Source of the DNA: Paramecium pentaurelia
Lineage: Eukaryota > Ciliophora > Oligohymenophorea > Peniculida > Parameciidae
Length of the DNA: 64,000 bases
Assembly: GCA_905183005.1 (NCBI GenBank)
Contig: CAJJDO010000007.1
Coordinates: 1 to 64,000, forward strand
Reading direction: 5' to 3'
Position numbers and translations under genes: made by a program. Shown piece after piece: positions 51,439-63,129 of this stretch. Position 1 is the first letter of the stretch; every line of letters begins with the position of its first letter. Below the pieces are notes generated by a model, which was not told where the DNA came from, searched no databases, and saw nothing but the letters and a program-made list of their open reading frames with translations.

Positions 51439-52210
51439 TCAATTTTATTTATTACTCAAAATATTTCTCAATTTTATTACGGATTAATCAACTTCACCAA
51501 TATATAGAACTTGAATCATTTTGATATTTCTATAAGGATAACTTTTACTCTCTTCTACATATAAGCTTTCTAATGATTATTCTTCTCGAAGTACAAGATG
51601 AAGTTTATCATATAAGTTTTTTGCAATATCATTTGCTGTCCACCCAAAACCATATTTATATCCTTTGGATTGAATAAACTCTATCGAATCAGCATATATT
51701 CTGAGAGAATGTCTTGCTCCCATATATTTTGTAGAAAAAGCAAATGCACCTGTCACACAATATTCTCCATACTTTGGATGATACCTATCAAAAAAGTACT
51801 TCAAAGCCTTAAGCCTAACATATTATCTGACTTTATTGATTTATGGAACAATATCATAATTTTTTATTAGTTATTCTTATTCATTTAGTTTTAGATCATT
51901 GATATCAGTATAGGAAATAATTGCTACAATATTATATATGTTTTTCTCATATGATTATTTCTCATAGTATACTAAAATCCATTTATATGTATGTTTTATT
52001 AAAAAAGACTTAAATTCTTCATACATTTAAGCATATTCTATATTCAATGCTTTAAATAAATCATTTTTTTTCTAATAATTTGATAAATTGTACTGTATAA
52101 GCTTCTGCTAAAGTCTTTGCAATAAGTTCTGTGTTTTCACCATTGTACTCAGTTCTTATAAATGATAATTCTTCAAGTTAAGATTTCAAAACATTTTAAT
52201 AAATATACAT
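51439..52210 (-). CDS. Hypothetical protein
   Basis: A 249-residue protein from ATG 52210 to TGA 51439 with a 22-nt intron (52072-52093, GTACAA...TATTAG); 250 codons. The middle is unusually well-behaved coding sequence: KYFFDRYHPKYGEYCVTGAF, YADSIEFIQSKGYKYGFGWT and NLYDKLHLVLREE. It looks like a soluble alpha/beta domain, but I do not recognise it. It starts 35 bp downstream of the ULK kinase stop on the same strand. Confidence 0.7.
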
Positions 52211-52245
52211 AATAAATTTATTATTCCATAAAGTAAATATATAAA

Positions 52246-54082
52246 TCAAACTTCTAAGTCACTCATTTTATTTTTGATTTCTATAAAGTGTCCATAAGTC
52301 AATCTTACAGGACTGCCTTCTGCAATATGTTCTATTTTTGATTTTTATGCAAATTCATAAGGTTTATTAAATGTCTCTAAAGTCAATTGTGATAATTAAA
52401 AATATGTGACTAAGTAATCTAATAAAACAACATCTTTCTCCATATCAACTGGCAAACTTTTAGATAAATCATCAGATCCTAATTTTTTATCAATTTCCTT
52501 TTGTAATTCCTTAATTGCTTGACGTAATACAGAATTAAAGATGATGTAAAATGATTCAAATTCAGTGAAATTTTCATCAAAAACAGCATCAAACTTTTTA
52601 TCTATTGATAATTCATTTTTATTCTATTATAATAAGGACCAAATATTCTTAAAATAAGATTAGTATTTAGTAAAATTTTATTAAATAGTAATTTATGTTT
52701 ATTAAAACTAGTTTGAACTCTTATAAGTATCAAATCCTTAAATATCAAGAGAATTTGAATCCTAAAATAATATATTATTATTTACAATATCTTTAAGTTT
52801 ATACATTTTGATCATAATATTTTTAATTGCAAAGAATAATAATTTATCTCTTAGCAAATCAGTTCTAAATAGATTAGTACTTTCAATTAAATTAGCAACT
52901 CTAAATAAATATTTGCAAAAATTGATTTAAGACATAATAGTATATTCAATATTAGAAGTATTACTTTTAATTTCAAAAGAACTAGTTTCAGCTAATAAAT
53001 TAATAAATTAAAATACTTTATTTTGATTATTATCCTAATGGTTTAGTTATTTAAGTTGTATGTTTCTTTCCACTTCTATGAATAGAATCTCCAGGTAATT
53101 TTTTAGCACTATTTTCTTTACCTTCTTTTGGTTATTCTAATGTTTTTTATTTCATTAAAGCTGGTTATTTATTTACTTAGAATGCTAATTCAGGTCCTCT
53201 TATCCAAGGATGCTTTTCTAATTCATCTATTGATGCTCTTTCTTATTCATTTACAATTAAACAACGTTTAATAAATTCTTTGCATTCTTAACTAACCTTT
53301 GTTGATGATGGGAATGTTAATGGTACACTAACCATTTTTTATGCTAATTCCTTTTCACTTGTTGCTTACCAAGGAACTTATCCAAATATTATTTCAAATG
53401 CTGATACTCCTATAGCCCAAATATCAGATTTATCAGAATATTTATTATTTTTAAGAGCTTATGGACTCATATAAAGAGGACTACCAACATTAACATTAGG
53501 TAATAATGGAGGAGAATTAGGAGTTGTTGCAAATCCAAAGTCTGCTAATTTTGGAGTTCCACATGATGACAATAACACATTAGCAGGTTTTATATCTCTA
53601 TGTATTATACCATTCTATTTCAATAATTTATAGGCTTTAACCAATCCAAATATAACATTTTGTGCTTGTTACTCTGGAAATTTACCAATCTTTGTTAATT
53701 TACTTCCCAAATCACCATTTTCACAAAACTCTGTAATTAAGTAAGTATTATTTTATGTTTGAAATACCTAAAGACTTAAAACTATATCATACTTTGTATA
53801 ATTTCATTATATATTGACTATCTAAAGTACTAAGTGCCTCAATTTCGCTTTGTAATAAGGCATGATGCAAAGGTGTCTTCAGTAAGGCTTTGTCGATTAC
53901 CTAAATAGACTTAATATTACCTTAATAGCTACTGTATCACCTGTGACTTCATTTTATCCTTTATAAACCTTACTGCTGAATCCTTTTCCAATTTATTAAT
54001 GAAGTCCATATGAAAAGTTCTCTATCATCTTTTTAACATTCTAAGATGATCCATTAGTATAAGATGGATGTTATGAGTACAT
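52246..54082 (-). CDS. ULK/Atg1-type serine/threonine kinase
   Basis: A 588-residue protein with introns at 53901-53920 (20 nt), 53768-53792 (25 nt) and 52992-53016 (25 nt); 589 codons. The kinase domain, residues about 20-280, is complete: IGKGFSSKVYKG loop, VAIK lysine, IIHRDIKPANVLLSSCG catalytic loop, LADFGFA, GSPLYMSPQAL and DIWAIGVSAFEIIFGQVPW. YMSPQ with an Atg1/ULK-like GSPLYM activation segment favours that group, which starts autophagy, or its Fused/ULK4 relatives. A Lys/Gln-rich linker follows, then an alpha-helical C-terminal domain (about 280 residues) that may match the MIT/EAT region. The role is inferred from family. Confidence 0.87.
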
Positions 54083-55040
54083 CTATTTCTAAGCCAAATA
54101 CATTTATAATTTAACGAATTATTTTTATTATTAAAATTATATTTCACGCCAAATGTCACATAATAACCCAAAATTCTAATAAAAAAAAGGATTTTATAAA
54201 TTCTATACTCTTCTTAAAAAAATTTTAACAGTTTCATAAATTACAAATTATTCATACATTTTACATTTTTACACTTCTTTTCATATTTAATAAAAAAACA
54301 TTTAATTCACAGTTCATATGTATAATATTGAGTAAAATAATAATAGTTATATTTTAATGACAATCTAACATATTTTTATTCATGATTAATGTTATTATGA
54401 AAAATAAATTATGATATACTAATTACAAAGGTAATCATTAATTAAATGTGTTTGCTTTGTTTTAAGTTACAAAATAGATGCTCCATAAATAGTTGAGTAT
54501 ATTATTACTTAGTTTTTTTGCGAACATATGTTAATTTTATCTAAACAATTTAATTACCATTAATTTTCTCAAATATATATTAAATAGATTCCACATTTTT
54601 ATGTAAAATGCAAAAGGATATTATCTTATTTAATAAATATATTGTGATTCTATTTAAATATTAGGAAAACAATATAAATATATTAGAAATACTTTTTAAA
54701 TATAAAATTATAATTATTAAGGGATAGTTAATCTGAACATTTTTGTCTTTATATAATATAATTCAAATACTAATGAAAAGTTAAATTATATTATTTGTAT
54801 TTTGAAATTATGAAATAAGTTTGAGGTAATATAAAAATGAATATAATTATTAAAACCAATTTTACGTAGAATTAGGATTATTATTTAATATCTATTAATT
54901 TTAATAACATTCAAATCTAATTTAATAAAATTTAAACTTTAATTTTCCTTTTATCATGGTCAATCTATAAAATCATTCCTTTAAGATTTTCAATATTTTT
55001 CAAATAGCTAAAGAGGTTATTTAAATAAATATTATAATTA
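54083..55040. other. Long AT-rich intergenic spacer, nothing seen
   Basis: 958 bp of very AT-rich sequence upstream of the ULK gene and of the small membrane protein gene. No ORF with coding character was found. Confidence 0.5.
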
Positions 55041-55427
55041 ATGAATTATAGTTTTAGAACAACAGATTTAGTAATATTCCTTCTAATCATTCAACTCTTA
55101 GGTCATTTGATTCTTCATTGGAATTCATACAACTGTGATATGTATGGAAACTTATAAATATGCCTTTGGATTGCTACTGTTTTATTGAGATAATTGCTTT
55201 AACATGCATAATTTAATAAATGGGCTTTATTTATGACTTTTTTAATAACTGGGGAATCAATTTCAATGAATGTAATAGCAATTTAATAAGATGAATGTTC
55301 TCAAAAGCCTACATTCATATTTTATTGCATTTTAGGATATATTTTAACTATTTCTTCATTATCAAAAATACTTGGTGTTAATAAGAAACCTGAAATATTA
55401 AAAGTAGTTGATACATCGAGTCTATGA
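55041..55427 (+). CDS. Small multi-pass membrane protein
   Basis: An intronless 128-residue protein with about four hydrophobic helices: DLVIFLLIIQLLGHLILHW, LWIATVLLRQLL, WALFMTFLITGES and FIFYCILGYILTISSLS. It has short polar loops and a charged C-terminus (LGVNKKPEILKVVD). No family is recognised. It is convergent with the LITAF gene, 38 bp away. Confidence 0.65.
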
Positions 55428-55465
55428 TTATAATAAATTTATATTTATATTGTTCATTGAATATT

Positions 55466-55759
55466 TCAACAAGGAGTAAATGGAGCTTCCCCTACTTTTT
55501 AATTGCACTCTGGACAATATTGAACAACATCTTTGCAAGGTTTACAACATAAGGGTATTAACCCTCCAATGAATGTCAATATACACCAGATACCACAACA
55601 AATTAATGTCCAAGTTCCTATTTTATGATCAATCATTGATTCTTAAACTTTTGAACATTTATTGCAGAAAAATTAAGAAGGTTCTCTATCATTATTTAAA
55701 CTTGTTTTATAATTCTTCTGACCTTGGCTAATTGTTAAAGGGACGGATTCCTCAGCCAT
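55466..55759 (-). CDS. LITAF-domain protein
   Basis: An intronless 97-residue protein. The LITAF domain is complete: an N-terminal Cys pair (FFCNKCSK), a hydrophobic stretch that dips into the membrane (LICCGIWCILTFIGGLIPLC), and the C-terminal zinc half YCPECNQKVGE. Such proteins sit monotopically on the cytosolic face of late endosomes or lysosomes, with one zinc ion joining both halves. Length is typical of single-domain members. Confidence 0.9.
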
Positions 55760-56294
55760 TTTATTTTATATTTAAGAATTTAATTATAATAATGATCATA
55801 AAAACGATATCAATGTTTTCTTCTAAAAGAAATTCAACTATAAAATTGAGCAAAAAATAATTTTTATATTCAAAATTAATTCAAATTATAAGCTACTATT
55901 GATTAAAATTGAAATAGCATATGAGAAAATCAGATTTTTATTTTATAGTTGAGCATTAAATATATATTCATAGTAAATAAGCATTATAAAAGTCGTCATT
56001 GAAATATATTATATGTCTGTACGATCTTATTATTATAATCAAATATGACAAATTTTATGAATTATTAAAAAGATTATTGGGAGCCATTTTTATAATTGAA
56101 GATTTTGAAAAATAAAGATTTACTCAAAAGTTCAAATTAATTGGCTAATACTGATTCGAATAAAAATAATGCCATATAATTTATATGTTATATTAAATTT
56201 TATGCATTTTATTATTAGAAGTTAAACTATTTGAGTGTGTAATATATAAATATATCAAATTGATGTTTATATTTTCAAAGCAATTTCACTTATA
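55760..56294. other. Intergenic, nothing seen
   Basis: A 535-bp AT-rich spacer between the LITAF start and a small plus-strand ORF. Confidence 0.45.
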
Positions 56295-56462
56295 ATGGAA
56301 TAATCTGAAATCAAATTAATTTCTTTGGTATTAATATGCCAATAATTGATATAAGAATTGATTGATATTAACTCAATCAAAGATGAAGAAAAGAAACTGA
56401 AAATTAACAATAAAAATGAAATGAAGAAATGGAAAATTAAATATAGACATCCATTATCATGA
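56295..56462 (+). CDS. Possible very small Lys-rich protein
   Basis: A 55-codon frame, MEQSEIKLISLVLICQQLIQ..., with a Lys-rich C-terminal half ending KYRHPLS. It could be a small gene or a chance frame. The antisense frame is open too but hydrophobic, as expected opposite a Lys-rich frame. It lies in the gap left when the minus-strand gene is ended at 56530. Confidence 0.3.
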
Positions 56463-56529
56463 ATCTGGTATTTCATTAAATCTTGCAGCTGATCTTGACC
56501 CTAATTATTTTCTTGCTAATTCATTGTAA

Positions 56530-57047
56530 TCATGCTACTGAATTTCTAATATAAATCTATTTATCACTTGGTCTATGTAATTATTTATAAGCTTGATTTC
56601 TCTAATCATCAGGTACCCAAAATTATTTATTGTATGTAGCTTATGCAGTCTATAATCTGTCCAACAGTTACTTAAATATAATCATATAATACCAAATTTT
56701 CTTATTATAGTTTTTCTATTTGTATTCTTTTGGTCATTTATTAAGATTTCGGTAATTGAGGCATAGATGTAATACTTTTATTTCCTTATTTTTAAATGTT
56801 AACCATCTTATTTAAAAGTATGTTATTTTCATAAACTATCTTGTTTTCTTCAGCTAAATTTCAATTAAATGAAACTTATACCATGTACATATTTATTATT
56901 CCATTTTGAAAGTGAATGAGATGGTCTCCAAGGTGCAGATGTATCTATTCTGCTTTTAGTATTTGTTATTTTCGATAGTAATTTTTCTTAATCATTTACT
57001 ATTTTCTTTCTTTAACAGATAGGATTTATTGAAATAAGGTTCCACAT
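56530..57047 (-). CDS. Hypothetical protein
   Basis: A model of 155 residues with introns at 56854-56881 (28 nt) and 56650-56671 (22 nt); it closes at 156 codons with TGA at 56530. Recognisable coding blocks are RIDTSAPWRPSHSLSKWNNK, a Gln/Lys coiled region (KRIQIEKLQQENLVLYDYIQ) and FWVPDDQRNQAYKQLHRPSD. No family is recognised. The start (ATG 57047) is uncertain because the frame is open upstream only to a TGA a few codons away. Confidence 0.6.
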
Positions 57048-57659
57048 AAATTTAATTAATTTTCAATAGTTAATGAAAATAATGCATTTGAATCAATTTA
57101 AAATCATAAATAAGTGACCCATTAAAAACCAAACATTTTAAATTACCTTCCACTATACTATTATCTTTTTATATTACATAACTTACTTTTATTCTTTATA
57201 AATATTTTAAAATATAAATGTTAGTTTTTAAAATATATACATTTAAATTACATAGATGTATATTAACAATTTACATAATCATTAGAAAATACTAAAGTTC
57301 TTTAATATCAATTAAAAAACATAATATAATAAATAAATAGTTCACTGTTTCATTATATAATGATTTAAATTTTTCTTATGAACTCATTGGGGTTTGTAAG
57401 AATTAAGGAAGTAAAAATATGATTTAATAATGATAAATTAAAATCGTATGATGTTTGATATGCATAATAGTAATATATTTGTTCATTAATTTGATCAATA
57501 ATATTACCAAAAAAAGAGTAATTTCAATTAGAATAGAATTTGAAATCTAGTTTATTTCTTACTTTTTTTGTAATCAACATTTATAATGAATATCAAAGAA
57601 ACTAAAAATATTTCATTTTTTTTAAATACAATTATATAATAAGTTTCTATATAAGTAAA
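57048..57659. other. Intergenic, nothing seen
   Basis: A 612-bp AT-rich stretch without a supported gene. Confidence 0.5.
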
Positions 57660-58023
57660 TCAATTAACGAATTTTTTCTTCTTGAACATGGTTGACAGAC
57701 TCTAATGATTGATACTCTAAGAGATATCTTGCAATGACTTTCTATAAGCAGGTCTAATATCTAATTTAGATGGTCTCAAATTTTTGTATGATTTTTAACT
57801 GCATAACGATGTAGCATCTGAATGATTATCAAAAATTGTTAGTAAAGTTTCTTCATAAGGTTCAACAAGGTTCATTATTTGATTATTCTTTGTTATTAGG
57901 AGATCTTAAAGGGGTTATTAATATTTTACCTTTAAGTTCTCCTCTTTGGTCTTCATTAATTTATTCAGACTTATATAGACGATAAATAGCAAACAAGATT
58001 TTTGATTCATATTCGTTAGACAT
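57660..58023 (-). CDS. Hypothetical small protein
   Basis: 112 residues with a 25-nt intron (57905-57929, GTAAAA...TTTAAG); 113 codons. The N-terminal half resembles a short helical domain (EYESKILFAIYRLYKSEQIN, ELKDLLITKNNQIMNLVEPY). The tail is Ser/Lys-rich (RPSKLDIRPAYRKSLQDISQ) and ends with a Lys run (FKKKKFVN). No family is recognised. The intron end is AAG. Confidence 0.65.
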
Positions 58024-58327
58024 ATAAATTATTATTCATTTTTAAATTAAATGAGTAGAGAAAGAGGGGGTATATAATTATAAAATTTAATATTAATTAA
58101 GTTCTTTATTTTATTAATAAAGTCTAATGGAGAGACAAAAGTACTAAAATTAATGAAAAAATGAAGTGTATTCCATTGTGCTGCACTATTTTGGAAGCAG
58201 TTTAGCCATTTTTTATGTAAAAAACCAATCAAAAGTTAGATATACAATTATTCTTAATCAACCAATCAGAATTAAGAATTTCCTTTAAAAATAGCATTTG
58301 GGTTTTCAGTTTAAAATATTAATTAAA
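58024..58327 (+). promoter_or_regulatory. Histone H2B upstream region with two CCAAT boxes
   Basis: CCAATC at 58225-58230 and CCAATCA at about 58262-58268 lie roughly 100 and 60 bp upstream of the H2B start, in the same orientation. Paired CCAAT boxes are common in histone promoters of many eukaryotes. Function here is inferred. The remaining sequence shows no supported gene. Confidence 0.45.
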
Positions 58328-58702
58328 ATGGCTCCATCAAAATCACCAAAAGCAGAAGCAAAAAAAACAGTTAAGACTGTTAAAACAAAAAAAAATACCG
58401 ATGACAAGAAGAGATCAAGAAGAAGATAAGAAACTTTTGCATTATATATCTACAAAGTTTTAAGATAAGTTCATCCAGAAATTGGTGTTTCTAGAAAGGC
58501 TATGAACATCATGAATTCATTCATTAATGATATTTTTGACAGAATTGCTCTTGAAGCTAGCAAATTAGTCAGATTTAACAAGAGAAGAACTCTTAGTTCA
58601 AGAGAAATTTAAACTGCTGTCAAATTGTTACTTCCAGGAGAATTGGCCAGACATGCCATTTCAGAAGGAACCAAAGCAGTGACTAAATATACAAGTGGAT
58701 GA
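58328..58702 (+). CDS. H2B: Histone H2B
   Basis: An intronless 124-residue core histone. The basic N-terminal tail (MAPSKSPKAEAKKTVKTVKT) is followed by the histone fold: ETFALYIYKVLRQVHPEIGV, SRKAMNIMNSFINDIFDRIA, SREIQTAVKLLLPGELARHA and the C-terminal ISEGTKAVTKYTSG. Spacing and length are those of canonical H2B. Codon use is richer in G and C than in neighbours, fitting high expression. It is convergent with the coiled-coil gene 22 bp away. Confidence 0.97.
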
Positions 58703-58724
58703 TTTTGTTAATTTTTAATTAAGT

Positions 58725-59403
58725 TCAAATATATTGTAAAAGTGACTCTTCTTACTCTTATAATTCTTTTAGTAATTATATTTTTTAATCTAAGAGTATT
58801 TTATTACTCTATTCATTTTCCATATCTTTTATTTCCTTCTCTAATTTAGATATTCTTCTAATTAATTATTCATATCCTTAATTTTCATTATTAAAATATT
58901 ATTCAACTGCATTATCTAATTTAGAAACAAAACTTGTTTTCTTTTCACTTTATGTAAATCTAACATCATCTTTTCTAGGTTCTTTAAGTTTATGTATAAC
59001 TTATTTTAATTTTTCAATTTATTCCTATTATTCACTTAATTATTATCTATCACTTAATTGTTAATCCATAATTCTACTTTAATCTATTAAAGATTAATGT
59101 AATTCTTAAGACAAACTTTCAATTTAAGCATCTTTTTATAAAATCTCTTCATCTTTCTTTAATAATTCTTCTTCTAATTAAGAAATTGTGTTTTTTAATT
59201 TTTTCTCTAATGTCTCAAATATATTTTCTTAGTTTGATAATTCTTCCACTAATTTTTGCAATTCATATTGACAACTTTTTAATTGGCTATGCAAAATTTT
59301 GTTTTCTTCTTCCAATATAGCTGACTTTTTTTGTAATGCTGCCATAGCATTAGCAAAACTAATTTTATCATTTAAGTTTTACTTACGCTCTTGATTCGGA
59401 CAT
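58725..59403 (-). CDS. Coiled-coil protein
   Basis: A 216-residue protein with a 28-nt intron right after codon 5 (59359-59386); 217 codons. It is almost entirely heptad-like coiled coil: KKSAILEEENKILHSQLKSC, LEKKLKNTISQLEEELLKKD and QLIRRISKLEKEIKDMENEQ. This is likely a structural or basal-body type scaffold protein, but no specific family is recognised. Confidence 0.72.
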
Positions 59404-59662
59404 TATTGTTAAGTATTTTTATTTATAAAATTTATTTAATTTACATTTTAAAAAATATAAAATTAATTAGGCTTTTCTGTAATTTATTGTTTAGAATAAT
59501 ATCCTTTATATACATCAATGGTTATTTTGAAAACTATTAATTATATTGTGAAGTTTAATGACTCTTATTAAAAATTAAAGTTTGGCAACAACAATAAATA
59601 AATAAAAATACAAAATTGAAATTTAAGAACTCAGAAATATTTTTTATAATTTAATTATTATA

Positions 59663-60319
59663 ATGGATAAAGAAAATGCAAAATTAAAAAAAACAAAAGA
59701 TTCCATTTTAATTAAAAAAAATGGGAAATATTCAGAAGAAGTAAAAGAATTGGCTAGAAAAAGGTAATTAACAATAATTAATAAAAAAGAGCCATTTATA
59801 TGTTAGTAATTGAATGTGGAATATTAATTACTTATTTGATTTTTCTTATAGCTTACTCAATTTAAGATAAATTTAAGCTGCTATTTTTAATCATATAGAT
59901 AGGACTTGTATTGATTCTTTATTTAAATTAAGGCTTTCTTCTAAATTCTTTCAATTTGTTTCTCTGTTCACTCATTAATTTTTTTCAAAGAATACATAAT
60001 ATCCAAAAGTTCAAACTTGTAATATGTATAAATTATTGTTTATAGGAGTGTTCTATTATATTGTTTGATGATTGCTCCATTGGTTCTTATGTATTTAGAA
60101 GTAGAGTCATTTATCATTCCAATCATTTTATAAGTAATCTTTTTGCTAGTTAATATAATACTATGCATTTTGGATTAATATCTAATAAGAAAATTTGTAA
60201 TTGATTTTTTGAAATCAAAACAAAGATATAATTTATAAGCTGGTAACAATATTTATTATAATATAAAGCCTTACACAACCAAAAAAGTTTTGATGATTAT
60301 TTAATAAAAAGTATCATGA
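59663..60319 (+). CDS. Membrane protein with about four to five helices, unknown
   Basis: A model of 201 residues with introns at 59764-59789 (26 nt) and 59908-59932 (25 nt); 202 codons. After a basic N-terminus (KLKKTKDSILIKKNGKYSEE) there are hydrophobic segments AIYMLVIECGILITYLIFLI, LLFLIIQIGLAFFQILSICF, SVLLYCLMIAPLVLMYLEV and SFIIPIILQVIFLLVNIIL, then a basic tail. No family is recognised. Both introns end AAG, so boundaries need transcript data. Confidence 0.55.
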
Positions 60320-61550
60320 GTAAATCTGAAGAAAATCCATGAGTAATTTGTTAGATTAGAGAAGAATGATTTTAATATAAGAAAATTAAATTTTTAAGTT
60401 AAAACAAAATTTATGAATGATATCTATTTACTGTGTTCCTCTTTTGTGGAAGTAAATAACAATTTTGCAATATCATTTTAATTTCATTATCTCATTTCTA
60501 AATTATAAATTATTTTTCAACATATAAACTATTTAATCATTGTTAAACAATTATAAAAAATTAGCATAATAGGAAACAAAAAAGAATGCTTAAAATAAGT
60601 ATCAAATCCAAAATTTAAAATTGGAATATGTTAAATCATAATAATATTCCAATTTTAAGGATCATAAAATTATTTGATTAAAATAAAAAAGAAGATAAAA
60701 ACAATAATTTAATAGTTCTTGCATTATTATATACAATTACATCATATATCCTTCAAAAATTATTCAAATATTAAAGTTAAACTTAATCATTTTTATTAAA
60801 AAAAATCAAATTCAAGGTTAAATACAAATAGATAATTTTTATAAATATATAAACTACAAACAGGAACCCAGAAAGAAATAAACAATGTATTTTTAAAAAA
60901 ATACTAAATGAAAATATAATAAAAAAAAGATATTTTAATCATTAATGGATTTTAGATTACTCAGACTTTATAAAATGATTATCTTAAATTTTGATAAAAA
61001 ATGGAACAAATAATTAGAAATCGTTTTTAAAAATTAAATAAAGATATATTTTCTTACTTTATTAAAAGTTATAGATAAAAGAACAACTATATTATAATTG
61101 ATATTTGGCTATTTAGATATTTAAAGAAACTCTATTTTGGATATATACACTTCAATTCTAATTTTCTCTGTTTTAATATTAAGAAAGGATCAGCCAATCT
61201 AATGTTTTTAATTAAATTACAAATAATGTAATATTCCAATTTTAAAATATTAGATTTCTTATAAGAAAAGCTCTAAAATTCAATTCCTATTCTTCCCTAT
61301 TTTAAATAATTACTTCAACTACAAATATTGGATATGATTGATTTTAACATAGGATATAATGATAAAATTGGTTAATAGATAGAAACTAATATACTTTTGC
61401 TATTGGTGGGGATTATAGATGTTATTGAACAAGTTTAATAGATTAAAATGAGTATGATACAATATAAATTTTGTTTAGATTATTTCTAACTAACAGTTGA
61501 TAATATATATATTAATGAAGATTAATTCTGCCAGTTAATAAAAATTAACA
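60320..61550. other. Long AT-rich spacer, nothing seen
   Basis: 1,231 bp with no supported gene or clear repeat, upstream of the PP2C gene. Confidence 0.5.
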
Positions 61551-63058
61551 ATGACTAGGCCATAGACTACCCCTTAAAAGGCAGGATAGTCACCTATTAA
61601 GAAGAACAAGTATGAAAAATAGTTCAAATAAAAGGTATTTAGTGTAATCAGGGATTTCATCACTAGCTAAAACTGATAATAAAGTTTCAAAATCAACTGC
61701 ATTGTCACATGATTTAATTTCTTTGATAAAGAATGGAGGAAATGGACATCATAATAGCCAGTAATTAGATAGGAAATAGAATTCTCGCAGCAAATGTATT
61801 CTTGACATAAATGATGCAAATTAAAAAAAAAATAGACCTAATTCAAGACAATAAATTCAACATTTGGTTAAAAGTAAGAAACCTGATAGCAATCTTAAAT
61901 ATCATGAGGATCTAATTTAAAAGCAATTTCAGAAATTATTGGATCTACAAAAACAACATCAATAAACTCACAAATCACCACCTTAAATACATAGTAGAGC
62001 AATGAGTAATGGTGATTTGAAGCCTACAAGTGATATTGCCAATAAATTAATAGAATATATAAAGAAATAATCTGCTAAGAAAATAAAGGGTTATAGATCA
62101 ATATCTAATCCAGATATAATTGTAACTGATAGAAGATTAATATCAAAATATGCAGTGAAGTTAATTATCATAATAATAATTATAGAACTTAAGCTGGAAT
62201 GTTGCATACAAAGTAAGAGAAAGTAAATTAAGATTCATATGCAATTCATGAAGGAATAGGAAATATAGATAATTCATATTTAATATAAGTCTCAGATGGA
62301 CATGGAGTAAATGGACATGAGGTTGCTTAATTTGTTTAAGAACGATTACCAATTATTATTGATTAGTTATTAAAATCTCATAAAATCGGAAAAAATGATT
62401 AAGATATGATGATATAAGTGGTTTTGAGATAAGCATTTGAAAGAACAACAAAAGAATTATATACTTCAGGAATTGATATTACATTTAGTGGAGCTACAAC
62501 TGTATGTTTATTGATTATAGAACATATGGGATGGTGTGCAAATATTGGAGATTCAAGAGCAATTTTAGGAAGATAGAAAGATGGATTACATGTAGTTGAA
62601 TTGTCTCATGATTAAAAACCAGATTTACCTAAAGAGGAAAAAAGAATTATATAAAATGGAGGAAGAGTTTAAGCATATTCAGATGAAGAAGGAAATCCTA
62701 TTGGTCCAGCTAGAGTTTGGTTATTAGATGAAAATATTCCAGGATTGGCAATGTCTCGAAGTTTTGGAGATTATGTAGCTGCATAAGTAGGCGTAATCTC
62801 AATTCCAGAAATAATTAAACATACATTTTAAAATGACAAATTCTTAATCATGGCATCAGATGGAATTTGGGAGTATTATATTATTTATATTCAAGGTTTC
62901 TCGATAATAAATGGATTGTTGAAGTTGTCTATGGATACTATTTGAAAAATGATGCTGAAGGAGCTGTTGAAAGATTGGTTAAAGAAGCCACAGAAGCATG
63001 GTAAAAAGAAGATGAAGTTATAGATGATATCACTTGTATTGTTGCATTTTTGAATTGA
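61551..63058 (+). CDS. PP2C-type serine/threonine phosphatase
   Basis: A 477-residue PPM-family phosphatase with introns at 61642-61666 (25 nt), 62160-62185 (26 nt) and 62873-62895 (23 nt); 478 codons. The first 180 residues are a Lys/Gln/Ser-rich extension. The catalytic domain has the standard metal-binding motifs: KVNQDSY, SDGHGVNGHEVA, FSGATTVCLLI, NIGDSRAIL, GLAMSRSFGD, ASDGIWEFL and IDDITCIVAFL. The enzyme is Mg/Mn-dependent and single-subunit. Part of the gene (62506-62677) appears again after the N at 63828. The third intron ends AAG, yet the join gives the conserved SDGIWEFL. Confidence 0.92.
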
Positions 63059-63129
63059 TTAATCATAAATATCTTAAGAATATATATTTCCACTTTTTAA
63101 TACTTAATTTTAATAATTATATTATTTTA

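Noticed and set aside
56267..56476. Minus-strand ORF starting MKYQIHDNGC as the C-terminal membrane tail of the gene at 56530-57047
   Set aside because: A model ending at TGA 56530 closes at 156 codons with two typical introns and does not overlap the plus-strand ORF. The tail needs an extra intron and looks like an antisense hydrophobic shadow.
58047..58232. Minus-strand 61-residue ORF upstream of H2B
   Set aside because: It overlaps the presumed H2B promoter with its CCAAT box, has no signature, and lies within chance length.
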